DNA of 61,987 bases, taken from contig NZ_SUPK01000013.1 of assembly GCF_005049045.1 (NCBI RefSeq), positions 1-61,987 of the forward strand, written 5' to 3'. This DNA is from Cohnella pontilimi (GTDB taxonomy: Bacteria; Bacillota; Bacilli; Paenibacillales; Paenibacillaceae). Made by a program: the position numbers and the translations under genes. Below are positions 37,631-47,362 of the stretch, in pieces; the first letter of the stretch is position 1, and each line of letters opens with the position of its first letter. The notes beneath the pieces were generated by a model. It was not told the origin of the DNA, did not search any database, and saw only the letters and a list, made by a program, of their open reading frames with translations.

Positions 37631-37750
37631 GATTGTCATCGACCTCCACTTGCAGCTGCGACTTAAATTTTTCTCATTTGCATGCAACGATTTGACCTCG
37701 TTATGTGTCCTAGCTGTTAAGGAACCTAAAAACGAAAGAAGGTGAACTTC

Positions 37751-37951
37751 ATGTACTTAAACGGTCAAATGATTTTCCACGACCGTCACTTTGCCGACCA
37801 CATGGTATCCGAAGTGCCGGTCCAAATCTACTTCGGTCGTCAGCATAGCGACATCGGGTTCATCGAATATTATGGCAAAGAATTCGTGAAGGTCAACAAT
37901 ATTTTCTACAGCCGCCGGCAGTTCACATTCGTCTCCCGTCCGGGATACTGA
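37751..37951 (+). CDS. Small conserved-looking protein, function unknown
   Basis: A 66-residue product on the strand opposite to its neighbours: MYLNGQMIFHDRHF, then VPVQIYFGRQHSDIGFIEYYGKEF (key: alternating hydrophobic residues), VNNIFYSRRQFTFVSRPGY. It is predicted to be mostly beta, with no TM or cysteine. AAGGTG lies six bases before the ATG, and a good terminator follows. I do not recognise a family; the clean ribosome site, terminator and isolation support a real gene. Confidence 0.72.
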   Translation: MYLNGQMIFHDRHFADHMVSEVPVQIYFGRQHSDIGFIEYYGKEFVKVNNIFYSRRQFTFVSRPGY

Positions 37952-37972
37952 CCCCAGTCCCGAACACCGAAA

Positions 37973-37997
37973 AGAGCCGCGCAAAAGGCGCGGCTCT
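37973..37997. terminator. Bidirectional terminator between the small gene and ctc
   Basis: AGAGCCGCGC-AAAAG-GCGCGGCTCT, with GTTTTGATTTTT after it on the plus strand and TTTTC on the minus strand, serving both convergent genes. Confidence 0.88.
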
Positions 37998-38014
37998 GTT
38001 TTGATTTTTCGAGG

Positions 38015-38656
38015 TTACTCTTCCACTTTGGCCCCGGTATTGGCCTGGCTGGCCGCTTCTTCGGAAGCGTCGTCCATCGCCTCGACTTCGTCTTCCGTAC
38101 GCTCTTTTTGCGGAGCAAGTACCGCGATTACTACCGTATCCGCATCGAGCGCCGCTCGAACGCCGTCAGGAAGCCGAATATCCCCAACGGTAAGATTGTC
38201 CCCAATCTGCAGCGCGGTCACATCAATGGTGATGGCCTCCGGCAAGTTCTTAGGCAGACACTCGATCTCCACCTCATGAAGAACGAGCTGCAGCAGGCCG
38301 CCTTCCTTCTCGCCGGCAGATTTTCCCGACACTTCTATGCGTACAGGCACGGTCACGCTCTGGTTCATATTAATTTTGTGAAAGTCGATATGAAGCACTT
38401 CACGACTAAGTGCATCTCTTTGCACGTCCGTCAGCATCACGTTCTTTTTGCCGATACCCGGCACTTCCAATTCCAGCACGGCACGCGGATTGTTTCGAAG
38501 CAGCGCCTGTACATCCTTCGCATCCACCGTGATCGGCGTAGATTCCTTCACACCTTGACCGTAAACGATGCCCGGCACTTTGCCTTGACGGCGAATGCTT
38601 TGCAACTGGCCGCGGCTGGTCGTTTCACGTTTCTCGGCTTGCAGTTTTTGACTCAT
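38015..38656 (-). CDS. ctc: 50S ribosomal protein L25/general stress protein Ctc
   Basis: Binds 5S rRNA in the large subunit. The 213-residue product has the L25 N-terminal domain (residues about 3-95: GQLQSIRRQGKVPGIVYG, LHIDFHKINMNQ) and the TL5 C-terminal domain (about 100-185), then an acidic tail typical of the long CTC form. ATG with AAGGAGGT upstream. It follows prs by about 105 bases, as in B. subtilis; no convincing sigma-B promoter was seen. Confidence 0.95.
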   Translation of the reverse strand: MSQKLQAEKRETTSRGQLQSIRRQGKVPGIVYGQGVKESTPITVDAKDVQALLRNNPRAVLELEVPGIGKKNVMLTDVQRDALSREVLHIDFHKINMNQSVTVPVRIEVSGKSAGEKEGGLLQLVLHEVEIECLPKNLPEAITIDVTALQIGDNLTVGDIRLPDGVRAALDADTVVIAVLAPQKERTEDEVEAMDDASEEAASQANTGAKVEE

Positions 38657-38761
38657 AGGGAATACCTCCTTAGCGGGTCGGCACATACCGCCTAATTCAC
38701 CCGTCTAACTTGCACCCATTAGGCACAGGCATACCCTATTGTTACCCGCCAGACAAGCAGC

Positions 38762-39718
38762 TTAAACATGAGGCTCGAACAGCTTGCTGATCGACTTCTG
38801 CTCATGAATGCGAGTAATGGCCTCCCCGATCAGCGGCGCTACGGAGAGAACGCGAATTTTGGTACATCCTTTTAAATCGCGAAGAGGGATCGTGTCGGTG
38901 ACCACCACTTCTTTGAGATGGGAGTTTTGCAGCCTTTCCATGGCCGGACCCGACAAAACCGGATGCGTACAGCAGGCATAAAGCTCCTTGGCGCCGGCTT
39001 CCTTCAGCGCTGTGGCCGCCAGCGCGATCGTGCCGGCCGTGTCGATGATGTCATCCACCAGAATCGCGGTCCGCCCGGCTACGTCTCCGATAATATTCAT
39101 CACTTCGACCACGTTCGGCTCTGGCCTTCTCTTGTCGATAATGGCGAGCGGCGCGTTGAGTGTATCGGCCAGCCTGCGCGCCCGGACCACGCCGCCGTGG
39201 TCGGGTGATACGACGACCGGGTTTTCCAGATCCTTCTCATAAAAATAGTCGCCCAAAATCGGAACACCCAACAAGTGGTCCACCGGAATGTCAAAAAAAC
39301 CTTGAATTTGCATCGCGTGCAAGTCCATGGCAATGACCCGGTGTGCCCCGGCGGTCTCAATGAGATTGGCCACCAGCTTGGCGGTAATCGGATCGCGTGA
39401 ACGCGCTTTGCGATCTTGCCGCGCATATCCGTAGTACGGAATGACGACGTTGATCGATTTGGCGGATGCCCGTTTGAGCGCGTCCACCATGACCAAAAGC
39501 TCCATCAAATTTTCGTTCACCGGCGCACACGTAGACTGGATGACAAATACGTTGGCGCCGCGCACGCTTTCATCGAGCTGGATGTGGATTTCTCCGTCGC
39601 TGAACCGGCGCAGATGGACAGTGCCCAGCTCCACGCCGATATGCTTAGCAATGGCCTTGGCCAGCTCCGGATTCGAACTGCCTGAAAATAGTTTTAAAGT
39701 GCCGTCATGATAGGCCAT
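38762..39718 (-). CDS. prs: Ribose-phosphate pyrophosphokinase
   Basis: Makes PRPP from ribose 5-phosphate and ATP, feeding purines, pyrimidines, His and Trp. The 318-residue product has [46 protein letters not shown] and the PRPP loop [13 protein letters not shown]. It lies 53 bases after glmU. PRPP is also the effector of PurR encoded nearby. Confidence 0.98.
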   Translation of the reverse strand: MAYHDGTLKLFSGSSNPELAKAIAKHIGVELGTVHLRRFSDGEIHIQLDESVRGANVFVIQSTCAPVNENLMELLVMVDALKRASAKSINVVIPYYGYARQDRKARSRDPITAKLVANLIETAGAHRVIAMDLHAMQIQGFFDIPVDHLLGVPILGDYFYEKDLENPVVVSPDHGGVVRARRLADTLNAPLAIIDKRRPEPNVVEVMNIIGDVAGRTAILVDDIIDTAGTIALAATALKEAGAKELYACCTHPVLSGPAMERLQNSHLKEVVVTDTIPLRDLKGCTKIRVLSVAPLIGEAITRIHEQKSISKLFEPHV

Positions 39719-39771
39719 CGGAAAATACCCGCTTTCCTGTCGTTCGAGCGGACGCTCTCCGACCCGTAATT

Positions 39772-41181
39772 TTACGCGTTGCCGTTCTCGTTGTTCTTCT
39801 CTTTCTTGCTGCGAGCGCGAGCCCGAATCTTGTCCGCGTATCCCGGCTTATTTTCCTGCCGCGGCCGGGCTATCGCCAGATCGTTATCGTTCACATTGTG
39901 CGTAATGGTAGAGCCCGCCACAATAAACGCGCCGCTTCCAATTTTGACCGGAGCGATCAGGTTGACGTTGCTGCCCACGAACACATTATCGCCGATCTCT
40001 GTCACAAATTTATTATACCCGTCGTAATTGGCCGTAATCGCGCCGCATCCTACGTTGACGCCCGATCCGACGACCGCGTCTCCCAGGTAGCTGAGGTGGG
40101 GCACTTTGCTGTTGTCGCCGACCGAAGCGTTTTTCAGCTCCACGAAATCGCCCACCTTGACATGCCGTCCGAGCTTTGTACCTGGACGCAAATACGCGAA
40201 CGGTCCCACGATACATTCTTCGCCCAGCTCAGCGCCTTCGGCAACGGTTTGACGGATGGTCGTACCGGCGCCTACGATCGAGTCGGTCAAATCGGCAGCC
40301 GGCCCGACCACACAGTCGGAACCGATTGAGGTGCTGCCCCGAAGCGTCGTGCCGGGATATATGACGGTATCTTGTCCGATGGTGACACCGGTTTCGATAT
40401 AGGTGGTTTCCGGATCGATCAGCGTCACTCCATTCGCCTGATGCTGCGCGTTAATCCGACGCCGCATCAGCTTCTCTGCCGCACTCATTGCGATCCGGTC
40501 GTTCACCCCGGTCGCTTCGTCCGGGTCTGCCAGCAGACAAGCGGCCACTCGGTCTCCTTGCCGTTTCAAGATTCCGATGACGTCCGGCAAATAATACTCT
40601 CCTTGCGCGTTATTATTGGTCACGCCGCGCAGCGCCTCAAACATTTTTCGGTTGTCGAAGCAGTAGGTGGCCGTATTGATCTCGGTAATGGCCGCTTCTT
40701 CCGGTGAACAGTCTTTATGTTCCACAACGCGAAGCACGCTGCCGTCCGGACCGCGGACGACGCGCCCGTAGCCGGTCGGATCCGCCAATTTGGCCGTTAA
40801 GACCGTAGCGGCCGCGCCTTCCCGCTCGTGAATGGAGAGAAGCTGCCGCAGCGTCTCCGCGGAAATGAGCGGCGTATCTCCGGCGATGACGACTGTAATC
40901 CCCTCCTCCGCTCCCAGCAGACTTTCGGCCTGTGCCACTGCATGGCCTGTACCGAGCTGCTCGGCTTGCAGCGCATATTCCACCGAATCGCCAAGTGTCT
41001 CCTGAACCGCTTCGGCGCCGTGGCCGACCACCACGACGACGCGATCGCATTCCGCTTTCCGCACCGCGTCGACCACATGGCCGACCATCGGCCTTCCGCA
41101 TACAGGGTGAAGAACTTTATATAGTTTCGATTTCATTCGCTTGCCTTGTCCGGCCGCAAGCACAATCGCCATCTTCTTCAT
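39772..41181 (-). CDS. glmU: Bifunctional N-acetylglucosamine-1-phosphate uridyltransferase/glucosamine-1-phosphate acetyltransferase
   Basis: Makes UDP-GlcNAc for peptidoglycan and teichoic acid. The 469-residue product has the uridyltransferase signature [27 protein letters not shown] and GDTPL, and a C-terminal left-handed beta helix (about residues 255-440) with [11 protein letters not shown] and the acetyl-CoA site. The ATG ribosome site is modest. Begins the glmU-prs-ctc cluster. Confidence 0.97.
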   Translation of the reverse strand: MKKMAIVLAAGQGKRMKSKLYKVLHPVCGRPMVGHVVDAVRKAECDRVVVVVGHGAEAVQETLGDSVEYALQAEQLGTGHAVAQAESLLGAEEGITVVIAGDTPLISAETLRQLLSIHEREGAAATVLTAKLADPTGYGRVVRGPDGSVLRVVEHKDCSPEEAAITEINTATYCFDNRKMFEALRGVTNNNAQGEYYLPDVIGILKRQGDRVAACLLADPDEATGVNDRIAMSAAEKLMRRRINAQHQANGVTLIDPETTYIETGVTIGQDTVIYPGTTLRGSTSIGSDCVVGPAADLTDSIVGAGTTIRQTVAEGAELGEECIVGPFAYLRPGTKLGRHVKVGDFVELKNASVGDNSKVPHLSYLGDAVVGSGVNVGCGAITANYDGYNKFVTEIGDNVFVGSNVNLIAPVKIGSGAFIVAGSTITHNVNDNDLAIARPRQENKPGYADKIRARARSKKEKNNENGNA

Positions 41182-41252
41182 CGGATCGTCCTGCCTTCCG
41201 TTGCTTCGTCTTTCCTCTACAACAATTTAGTTTAGATGATTATTGCACAAAT

Positions 41253-41280
41253 GAAAAGAGAGCCCAACCAGGCCCTCTTC
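41253..41280 (-). terminator. Terminator of spoVG
   Basis: GAGGGCC-TGGT-TGGGCTCTC, followed by TTTTC on the minus strand, about 15 bases after the spoVG stop. Confidence 0.7.
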
Positions 41281-41294
41281 CCGCGGCGGCTTTA

Positions 41295-41579
41295 TTATGC
41301 CCCTTCAACCATTACTTCTTCGTCTTGAGCGGCGCGCTCGTATTCCGCCAGAACGGCGGCCTGGATTTTCTCCCGCGTACCGGAGGAGATAGGGTGAGCG
41401 ATATCGCGGAATTCTCCGTCCGGAGTCCGCTTGCTCGGCATAGCCACGAACATACCATTGTTACCGTCGATCACGCGGATATCGTGAACGACGAATTCGT
41501 TGTCAATGGTTATCGAAGCAATCGCTTTCATACGACCCTCTGAATTGACGCGACGAAGTCTCACATCTGTAATTTGCAT
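41295..41579 (-). CDS. spoVG: Septation/RNA-binding regulator SpoVG
   Basis: Small nucleic-acid-binding regulator of division timing, virulence and cortex formation. The 94-residue product is typical: [54 protein letters not shown]. The ATG follows AAAGGTGGTG; an upstream ATG would overlap the sigma-H promoter. Monocistronic, with a strong sigma-H promoter. Confidence 0.98.
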   Translation of the reverse strand: MQITDVRLRRVNSEGRMKAIASITIDNEFVVHDIRVIDGNNGMFVAMPSKRTPDGEFRDIAHPISSGTREKIQAAVLAEYERAAQDEEVMVEGA

Positions 41580-41619
41580 TTTGTGTTCACCACCTTTGTC
41601 TCTGAGAAGACTTGGTGTA

Positions 41620-41649
41620 ATATTCCACAAAACAACGGCAAATCCTTCT
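41620..41649 (-). promoter_or_regulatory. Sigma-H promoter of spoVG
   Basis: GAAGGATTT, 11-base spacer, GTGGAATAT on the minus strand, matching RNAGGAWWW and RNNGAATWW fully. SpoVG is the classical sigma-H target. Confidence 0.8.
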
Positions 41650-41688
41650 TTAAACTGGTAAAAACGCTGGAAAACTAGAAATAATTTT

Positions 41689-42087
41689 TTAAATACTTCC
41701 AGTTTCGACAGTTATCGCCGCTATAAGCTCGATTTCGACAAATACATCCCTCGGAAGCCTTGCCACTTCTACGGTTGAACGGGCGGGTGTATGGTCTCCG
41801 AAGTGTGAAGCGTACACCGAATTGAACTCGGCAAATTGATTCATATCCTTCAAAAAAACAGTCGTTTTCACCACGTCTTTCAGACTCGCGCCTTCGGCGG
41901 CTAATACCGCTTTCAAATTATCTAACACTTGGTTCGTCTGCTCCGTAATTCCGCCTGCAACCAGCTCTCCCGCGGGGGTCAGCGGAATTTGGCCGGAGGT
42001 ATACAACAAATTACCGACCCGCACCGCCTGTGCATAAGGGCCGATCGCGGCGGGAGCGGACGTTGTGGTTACGATTTTCAGGTTCAT
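41689..42087 (-). CDS. ridA: 2-iminobutanoate/2-iminopropanoate deaminase
   Basis: Destroys reactive enamine/imine intermediates made by PLP enzymes. The 132-residue YjgF/YER057c product has [26 protein letters not shown], the active-site Arg in [11 protein letters not shown], and a Glu in the C-terminal VEIELIA. It starts 18 bases after purR with a perfect AGGAGG, as yabJ does in B. subtilis. Confidence 0.96.
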   Translation of the reverse strand: MNLKIVTTTSAPAAIGPYAQAVRVGNLLYTSGQIPLTPAGELVAGGITEQTNQVLDNLKAVLAAEGASLKDVVKTTVFLKDMNQFAEFNSVYASHFGDHTPARSTVEVARLPRDVFVEIELIAAITVETGSI

Positions 42088-42105
42088 TTAGGCTGCCTCC
42101 TAAGT

Positions 42106-42933
42106 CTATGACTGAAAGTAATTGCCCGGTTGAACGGTAATGCGGCGGGTTCTCAGGTCCACTTCGGTTAAGCGGGCCAATGATACGTAGTCATGCAGCA
42201 AACGTTCCTCATATTCGACCTCTCCGGATTCGACCAATACGCCGACGCCGGCGACCTCCGCCCGGAATTCACGGAGCAGATCCACCATCCCTTGTATGGT
42301 TCCCCCGGCTTTCATGAAATCGTCGATGATGAGTACGCGCGATTCTTCCTTGAGAGCGCGTCTGGCGAGCGACATCGTCTGAATCCGCTTGCTTGAGCCT
42401 GAGACGTAATTGATGCTCACCGCGGAACCTTCCGTCACTTTATGATCGCGGCGGACGACGACCACCGGCAAGTTCAAAAATTGGGCGGTAGCGTAGGCGA
42501 GAGGAATACCTTTCGTCTCTACCGTCACGATCACATCGATGCGTGAGTCGGAGAAAGCGCTTGCGAACATGCGCCCGACTTCCTGCATCAGTCCGGGCTC
42601 GCCGATCAGATCCGTCATGTACAAGTAACCGCCCGGCAGCAACCGATCCGGCTCTTCCAGCTGACGGCATATCGCGTTGATTTGCTCCAGCGCCTGATCT
42701 TTGCGGCATTTGGGGGTGAACCGGACTCCGCCGGCGGCTCCGGCCAGCGTATGCAGTTCGCCGACGCCCTGCTCTTCGAAGACTTCTTTAATGATGGCTA
42801 AATCTTCGCTGATCGACGATTTGGCGGATTGGTATCTCTCCGCGAAAGCCGTAAGGGAAATTAACGTATGGGGACGGGCCAGCAAATATTGGGTCATTTC
42901 TACCAGACGCGCGCTGCGTTTCAGCTTCTTCAC
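42106..42933 (-). CDS. purR: Purine operon repressor PurR
   Basis: Represses purine genes; PRPP is the inducer. The 275-residue product has a winged-helix N-terminal domain (residues about 1-75: SARLVEMTQYLLARPHTLISL, SSISEDLAIIKEVF) and a phosphoribosyltransferase-like domain with the PRPP loop VLIIDDFMKAGGT (about 198-210). The start is a GTG (KKLKRSARL follows) with GGGAGAG upstream; earlier ATGs run into ispE. Confidence 0.96.
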   Translation of the reverse strand: MKKLKRSARLVEMTQYLLARPHTLISLTAFAERYQSAKSSISEDLAIIKEVFEEQGVGELHTLAGAAGGVRFTPKCRKDQALEQINAICRQLEEPDRLLPGGYLYMTDLIGEPGLMQEVGRMFASAFSDSRIDVIVTVETKGIPLAYATAQFLNLPVVVVRRDHKVTEGSAVSINYVSGSSKRIQTMSLARRALKEESRVLIIDDFMKAGGTIQGMVDLLREFRAEVAGVGVLVESGEVEYEERLLHDYVSLARLTEVDLRTRRITVQPGNYFQS

Positions 42934-43024
42934 GCATTTCTCTCCCGTCAAAATCCGAATATTTTTACCGTCATCATAACGTTTTATACGGCTTTCGGCA
43001 ACTGATGACCCCGTGAGCCCCGCT

Positions 43025-43885
43025 TTAAGTAAGCATTCTGACGACATACACCTCTTTGCAAAAACCCCGAAGCCCGTTGTAAATTCTGGCGAGTTTGGAT
43101 TCTTTGGATACGAGGCCAAAAACGGTTGGCCCGCTTCCCGACATGAGCACGCCGTCCACGCCGAGCTTCACCATGCATTCTTTGATTTGGCGGACTTCCG
43201 GGTACCTGTTCAGGGTCACCGTTTCCAGCACGTTGCCGAGCGATGCGCACACATCGGCGAACGACTGGCCGCGGATGGCTTCCACCATTCTCGGAATCGA
43301 CGGATGCCGGGTCAGCTCATTGGCCCTCAGCCTGCCGTATACGTCCGCCGTAGACACGTTAATCGGAGGTTTGGCCAGCACGACCCAGCAAGCCGGCGGT
43401 GACGCAATCGTCTCCAACCGTTCTCCACGACCGCGGGCGATTGCGGTGCCGCCGCGGACGCAGAACGGGACATCCGAACCGAGCTCGGCACCCAGCGATT
43501 CAAGCTCGGCCGTGGACAAACCTAATTGCCACAGCCGGTTCAACCCGCGAAGCGCGGCTGCCGCGTCGCTGCTGCCTCCCGCGAGACCGGCCGCCACCGG
43601 AATGCGCTTGTCCAAATGCAAATACACCCCGCGCGTTACGCCATACCGCTCCTTGATCAGCCGGGCTGCCTGGAACGCCAGGTTCTTCTCGTCCAGCGGA
43701 ATGAAGCCCGCCTGGCTGGACAGTATGATTTGATCCCGGGGAAGCTCTTCCATCTCGAGCCGGTCGGCCAAATCCACCATGGTCATGATCATTTCCACTT
43801 CGTGGTAGCCGTCGTCCCGTTTGCGGATCACGTCCAGCAGCAAGTTGATCTTGGCTGGCGCCTTTTCATATATTTTCGTCGTCAT
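43025..43885 (-). CDS. ispE: 4-diphosphocytidyl-2-C-methyl-D-erythritol kinase
   Basis: Fourth step of the MEP isoprenoid pathway. The 286-residue GHMP kinase has [12 protein letters not shown] near the start, [17 protein letters not shown] (about residue 90-108), and the C-terminal [15 protein letters not shown]. The ATG follows GAGTGGTGATGAG. It heads ispE-purR-ridA, as in B. subtilis. Confidence 0.96.
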   Translation of the reverse strand: MTTKIYEKAPAKINLLLDVIRKRDDGYHEVEMIMTMVDLADRLEMEELPRDQIILSSQAGFIPLDEKNLAFQAARLIKERYGVTRGVYLHLDKRIPVAAGLAGGSSDAAAALRGLNRLWQLGLSTAELESLGAELGSDVPFCVRGGTAIARGRGERLETIASPPACWVVLAKPPINVSTADVYGRLRANELTRHPSIPRMVEAIRGQSFADVCASLGNVLETVTLNRYPEVRQIKECMVKLGVDGVLMSGSGPTVFGLVSKESKLARIYNGLRGFCKEVYVVRMLT

Positions 43886-43941
43886 CTCATCACCACTCGG
43901 AGAAAAAGCTTTACATATTATAACAAAGACCTTCAGCAAAA

Positions 43942-43982
43942 AGAAGAACGGGCTCCCGCCGAAGCGTGCGGCCCGTCCTTCT
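43942..43982 (-). terminator. Terminator of sspF
   Basis: A 12-bp stem AGAAGGACGGGC / GCCCGTTCTTCT, followed by TTTTTG on the minus strand. Confidence 0.88.
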
Positions 43983-44006
43983 CTGTCCAATTCCGCTGGC
44001 GCCGGA

Positions 44007-44189
44007 CTACGCTTGCGGCGGCTGTGTCATCGACCGCTGTGCAAGCTCGATCGCCCGCTTCACCAAGTTCCCGGCATCCTTGGCGCGAATACCGCCCCAG
44101 CCTTCGCGTTGGACGGTGTCATAGAACCCGAGGTCTTTGGCAAGCTCGGCCTTGAATTGCTCGGACATGACGCTTCTTCTCCGGCTCAT
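44007..44189 (-). CDS. sspF: Alpha/beta-type small acid-soluble spore protein, SspF family
   Basis: Spore DNA-binding protein. The 60-residue product matches Ssp[46 protein letters not shown] with AGGGAGGG upstream. A sigma-G-like promoter lies 50 to 80 bases upstream, and the gene sits between ispE and veg as in B. subtilis. The usual GPR cleavage site is not obvious in SspF-type proteins. Confidence 0.95.
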   Translation of the reverse strand: MSRRRSVMSEQFKAELAKDLGFYDTVQREGWGGIRAKDAGNLVKRAIELAQRSMTQPPQA

Positions 44190-44238
44190 CGGCTATGCCC
44201 TCCCTTCGAGGGGAATGCCGGTACGGCGTTCCCGCCTT

Positions 44239-44268
44239 TAGTTTGCCCGCGCAAAATCCGCGCCATGC
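44239..44268 (-). promoter_or_regulatory. Candidate sigma-G promoter of sspF
   Basis: GCATG, 18-base spacer, CAAACTA on the minus strand, against GHATR and CATWHTA (one mismatch). It lies immediately after the veg terminator. Confidence 0.55.
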
Positions 44269-44271
44269 AAA

Positions 44272-44313
44272 ACGGGCAGCTTCGCTGCCGGTATGGCGCG
44301 CGAAACTGCCCGT
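44272..44313 (-). terminator. Terminator of veg
   Basis: A 14-bp stem ACGGGCAGTTTCGC / GCGAAGCTGCCCGT with one wobble pair, followed by TTTTGC on the minus strand. Confidence 0.85.
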
Positions 44314-44327
44314 GCATACAAATCTCG

Positions 44328-44600
44328 TCAATGCGAGTAGCTGATCCGGACCTGGCCTTCCTCGTTACACAGCATGACTTCGACGGATTCGGTCAGAATG
44401 TCGGCGTAGCTGTAGGAAACCCGCTTAAAAGCATGCTGCTCTTGGTCCAGCTTCACGATGAAAACCGATGGGTAGATTTCTTCCAATACGCCCGTGCGTT
44501 CGATGGTCTTGCGTCGTCCACCGTTGGCGCGGAGCATGATTTTGGAACCGACGTGAGGCTCCAGGCTTCGCTTAATTTCCAGAAGCGCATTTTTGGCCAT
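44328..44600 (-). CDS. veg: Veg family protein
   Basis: Very highly expressed small protein that promotes biofilm formation in B. subtilis by antagonising SinR. The 90-residue product matches the family: [59 protein letters not shown] with AAAGAGGTGG upstream. Two consensus sigma-A promoters in tandem lie directly upstream. Confidence 0.97.
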   Translation of the reverse strand: MAKNALLEIKRSLEPHVGSKIMLRANGGRRKTIERTGVLEEIYPSVFIVKLDQEQHAFKRVSYSYADILTESVEVMLCNEEGQVRISYSH

Positions 44601-44627
44601 GATCCACTACCACCTCTTTCCCTGTAA

Positions 44628-44656
44628 ATTATAACTAAAAAGAGGTGTCTTGTCAA
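44628..44656 (-). promoter_or_regulatory. veg promoter P2, perfect sigma-A consensus
   Basis: TTGACA, 17-base spacer, TATAAT on the minus strand. Confidence 0.9.
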
Positions 44657-44667
44657 ATGAGCGAAAT

Positions 44668-44697
44668 ATTATATCAGCCGCTCCAAATTTTTGTCAA
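44668..44697 (-). promoter_or_regulatory. veg promoter P1, perfect sigma-A hexamers
   Basis: TTGACA, 18-base spacer, TATAAT on the minus strand, 40 bases upstream of P2. Confidence 0.85.
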
Positions 44698-44749
44698 CGG
44701 TGAATTTCCTTGATTTTGACGGCTTTTTGGAAATCAGCCAAAACAACTG

Positions 44750-45622
44750 TCACACAATGTTCACATTTTGTGGCGATTTCTTCAAATTTGGAATTCCCAC
44801 CCGGTATCTGCCCATCGTCTCAATGCCGCCGACACCCTCCATACCGCTAATCGTATGGGAGATCACATCCGACATGTTGATCGTTTCCCGGAAAGAGGTA
44901 AAGGCCGTGCGCACCGCAACATAAACAGGATCCAAGGCATGGATCATGATTCGCCCCGGAGAGCTTGCGAAGTTGGCCCCCGCATACAGCAAAGCTTCAA
45001 AATGGGACTGGCAAGCACCGGCGATCACCACGAGCGAGTCCCGATTGCGTTCGTATTCTCTGGCCACATGAACGGCATGCACGAAATTGAGCGAGTTTTT
45101 ATAATTCCCCAGGTGCTGCCAGCCTTCTCTTTGTTTCAGCACACCATCGTGACCGGTGATGACCACGATGTCCGGCCGCACTTGCGGAAGAAGCCGGAGA
45201 AGAAGCTCCGGCATTTGCGATTCGTGACAATGTATGCCTTCGGCAGGCACTCGAAGCTGACCGTACACCTGCATGCTTTTTTTCAAGTAGTTCGCGTCCC
45301 CATCCACATGCAGCACTTTCCCCGGCAGCTCAAAATACGACTGGTTCCTTTCGGAGGTTACCGGGGAGGCGCCTGCACGTTCCGTCTGCCGGATGAGCTC
45401 CTCCCGCAAACGGCGGAGCGACTCGTTGGCTTGGATCCGGACCTGCTTGGTTTGGCCGAGCTCGTCCGGATTCCGCACCGTTTGAAGATCCGCGACAGGA
45501 GCGTCGGCCAGCAATCGATATTCCATCCCGCGAAGTACCGCTTCACGGCCTGCAAATGCTGCAATGCGAAACAACATGTCCCCGCCGTAGGATTTACGGA
45601 TGACCAGGTCCCCCTGCTTCAT
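44750..45622 (-). CDS. yabG: Sporulation-specific cysteine protease YabG
   Basis: Mother-cell protease that processes spore coat proteins. The 290-residue product has the candidate catalytic His in DIVVITGHDGV (about residue 158) and Cys in VVIAGACQSHF (about residue 204), spaced as in the family. The ATG giving MKQGDL follows AGAGGTG. A sigma-K promoter match lies just upstream, agreeing with the B. subtilis gene. Confidence 0.95.
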   Translation of the reverse strand: MKQGDLVIRKSYGGDMLFRIAAFAGREAVLRGMEYRLLADAPVADLQTVRNPDELGQTKQVRIQANESLRRLREELIRQTERAGASPVTSERNQSYFELPGKVLHVDGDANYLKKSMQVYGQLRVPAEGIHCHESQMPELLLRLLPQVRPDIVVITGHDGVLKQREGWQHLGNYKNSLNFVHAVHVAREYERNRDSLVVIAGACQSHFEALLYAGANFASSPGRIMIHALDPVYVAVRTAFTSFRETINMSDVISHTISGMEGVGGIETMGRYRVGIPNLKKSPQNVNIV

Positions 45623-45642
45623 AGGCAAATCACCTCTTCGTC

Positions 45643-45672
45643 TATCCTATGGGCAGGAGTACGCTACGGTGC
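45643..45672 (-). promoter_or_regulatory. Candidate sigma-K promoter of yabG
   Basis: CACC (mACm -35), a 17-base spacer and CATAGGATA on the minus strand, fitting CATANNNTA exactly, 20 bases upstream of yabG. Confidence 0.6.
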
Positions 45673-45709
45673 GCGTCCCTTATGTTCGGCTTATCTTCTG
45701 CAATCGCGA

Positions 45710-46624
45710 TCAACTGTTCATGCCGGCTGCCGCAAGCGCGGCGTCGATTCTCGCGAATTCTTCCAACGACAGCGTCTCGGCCCGGCGCTCCGGTTTCACT
45801 CCGCAGCTTTCCAGCAAAGCGGACAATTCGCCCTTCCGCTCTTTGCCGGACAACGACGAGAGATTGTTGGCCAACGTCTTGCGCCGCTGCGCGAATGCCG
45901 CGTGCACAACTTGAAAGAAGCGACCTTCATCGGGTACCGATACGGCCGGTTCGCTTCGTCTCGTGAGTCGGATCACCGCGGAATCGACGTTTGGCGCCGG
46001 CATGAAAGCGCCTGAGGGCACGGTACAGACCAGCTCCGGCGCGCAGTAATATTGAACGGCGATACTGAGGCTGCCATATTCCTTGCCGCCCGGTTTGGCC
46101 GCCATTCGTTCCGCGACTTCTTTTTGTACCATGACCACGATATTTTCCACCGGGAGCCGCTGCTCGAGCAGCTTCATGATGATCGGGGTCGTTACGTAGT
46201 AGGGCAGGTTCGCGACCACGCTCACTCCCGCACTTTCCGCAAACTGCTCTTCCCATAATCGGTGGAGATCTGTTTTCAGCACATCCGCATGGATGACGTT
46301 TACGTTGTCATAGGAGGAGAGTGCTTCCCGCAGGATCGGAATAAGGCGGTTATCGATTTCGAGTGCCACGACTTTGCCCGACGCCTGAGCAAGACGCTCG
46401 GTAAGCGCTCCGATGCCGGGACCGATTTCCAGTGCGCCGCGTGCCTTGTCGAGCCCAGCCGCCGCGATGATTTTATCCAGGATGTTGCTGTCGATGAGGA
46501 AATTTTGTCCGAGACTTTTTTTGAACGTGAATCCGTGTCTGCGAATAATATCTTTCGTTCGGCCGGCCGCCGCGATCGCCGGCTGTATGCCGCCCGGCTT
46601 GCCGTTCTCCTGAGGTGTTTTCAT
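45710..46624 (-). CDS. rsmA: 16S rRNA dimethyladenosine transferase
   Basis: Dimethylates A1518 and A1519 of 16S rRNA; loss gives kasugamycin resistance. The 304-residue product has [14 protein letters not shown], the SAM site [16 protein letters not shown], and [15 protein letters not shown]. It starts five bases after the rnmV stop with GGAAGGG upstream. The N-terminus is slightly longer than in B. subtilis. Confidence 0.97.
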   Translation of the reverse strand: MKTPQENGKPGGIQPAIAAAGRTKDIIRRHGFTFKKSLGQNFLIDSNILDKIIAAAGLDKARGALEIGPGIGALTERLAQASGKVVALEIDNRLIPILREALSSYDNVNVIHADVLKTDLHRLWEEQFAESAGVSVVANLPYYVTTPIIMKLLEQRLPVENIVVMVQKEVAERMAAKPGGKEYGSLSIAVQYYCAPELVCTVPSGAFMPAPNVDSAVIRLTRRSEPAVSVPDEGRFFQVVHAAFAQRRKTLANNLSSLSGKERKGELSALLESCGVKPERRAETLSLEEFARIDAALAAAGMNS

Positions 46625-46629
46625 CTGAT

Positions 46630-47187
46630 CTACAACCCTTCCCTCTCCAGCTGTTGAAGCGAGGCGGCAAATTCGGCCGGCGTAATGCGAAACATGATGC
46701 ATCGCTTATAAAACTGCTTACCGTTCGCATAGCCGATGCCGAGCAGCTCGCCCATTCTTTCCCGCCGGCGAACGGCATTCGCGTGAACGATCAGCCCCGC
46801 GTCCAACAAATCGCTCCAGGCGATTTGGACGCCTTCCTCCCCGCAGCCGCTCTCCTCCGGACTTCGGACGGCGTTGAGCGCGCGGCGTATCGCCTCGTCG
46901 GACGCATGCTCGACGCCAATGCCGTCCCGCCCCCTCGCCTCGCCGCGCGTCAAAAAGGCATGCTTGGCGCCCGGAACCCGCTCCGCCACAATTTTGCGTA
47001 TCCGTTCGCCCGGCGAATCCGGATCCGTGAAAATAATGACGCCCCGCCTGTCCTGCGCCAGCTCGATTCGTCTCAGTACATTTTCGTCGACCGCCGATCC
47101 CCCGGTTTCGATCGTGTCGGCGCCCACCGCTCTCCGTACGGCAGCCGTATCCTCTTTGCCTTCCACCACAATCATTTCTCGGATCAT
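46630..47187 (-). CDS. rnmV: Ribonuclease M5
   Basis: Matures 5S rRNA with ribosomal protein L18. The 185-residue product is a Toprim protein: [54 protein letters not shown]. It forms a pair with rsmA, as in B. subtilis. Its substrate, 5S rRNA, is encoded at the right end of this window. Confidence 0.96.
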   Translation of the reverse strand: MIREMIVVEGKEDTAAVRRAVGADTIETGGSAVDENVLRRIELAQDRRGVIIFTDPDSPGERIRKIVAERVPGAKHAFLTRGEARGRDGIGVEHASDEAIRRALNAVRSPEESGCGEEGVQIAWSDLLDAGLIVHANAVRRRERMGELLGIGYANGKQFYKRCIMFRITPAEFAASLQQLEREGL

Positions 47188-47266
47188 GCCTGTCCATTCC
47201 GCCTTTGCTTACTTTGTTTCAGCGTAAACAACTTTGGCTGCCGCAGCAAGTCAAGAAAAATTTACC

Positions 47267-47308
47267 AAAAAAACAGGTTCGCCTCCCCGATTGGAAAAGC
47301 GAACCTGT
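47267..47308 (-). terminator. Terminator of yabE
   Basis: ACAGGTTCGC / GCGAACCTGT stem followed by seven T residues on the minus strand, about 55 bases past the yabE stop. Confidence 0.9.
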
Positions 47309-47362
47309 GGTAAAGTATGAGTACCATTGCCGCATTGGTACGTAGTTCTGCAACCTTTCGGC

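Noticed and set aside
38657..38761. Sigma-B promoter for ctc (a GGGTAT sequence is present)
   Set aside because: No GTTT-type -35 at the right distance; the match is not better than chance.
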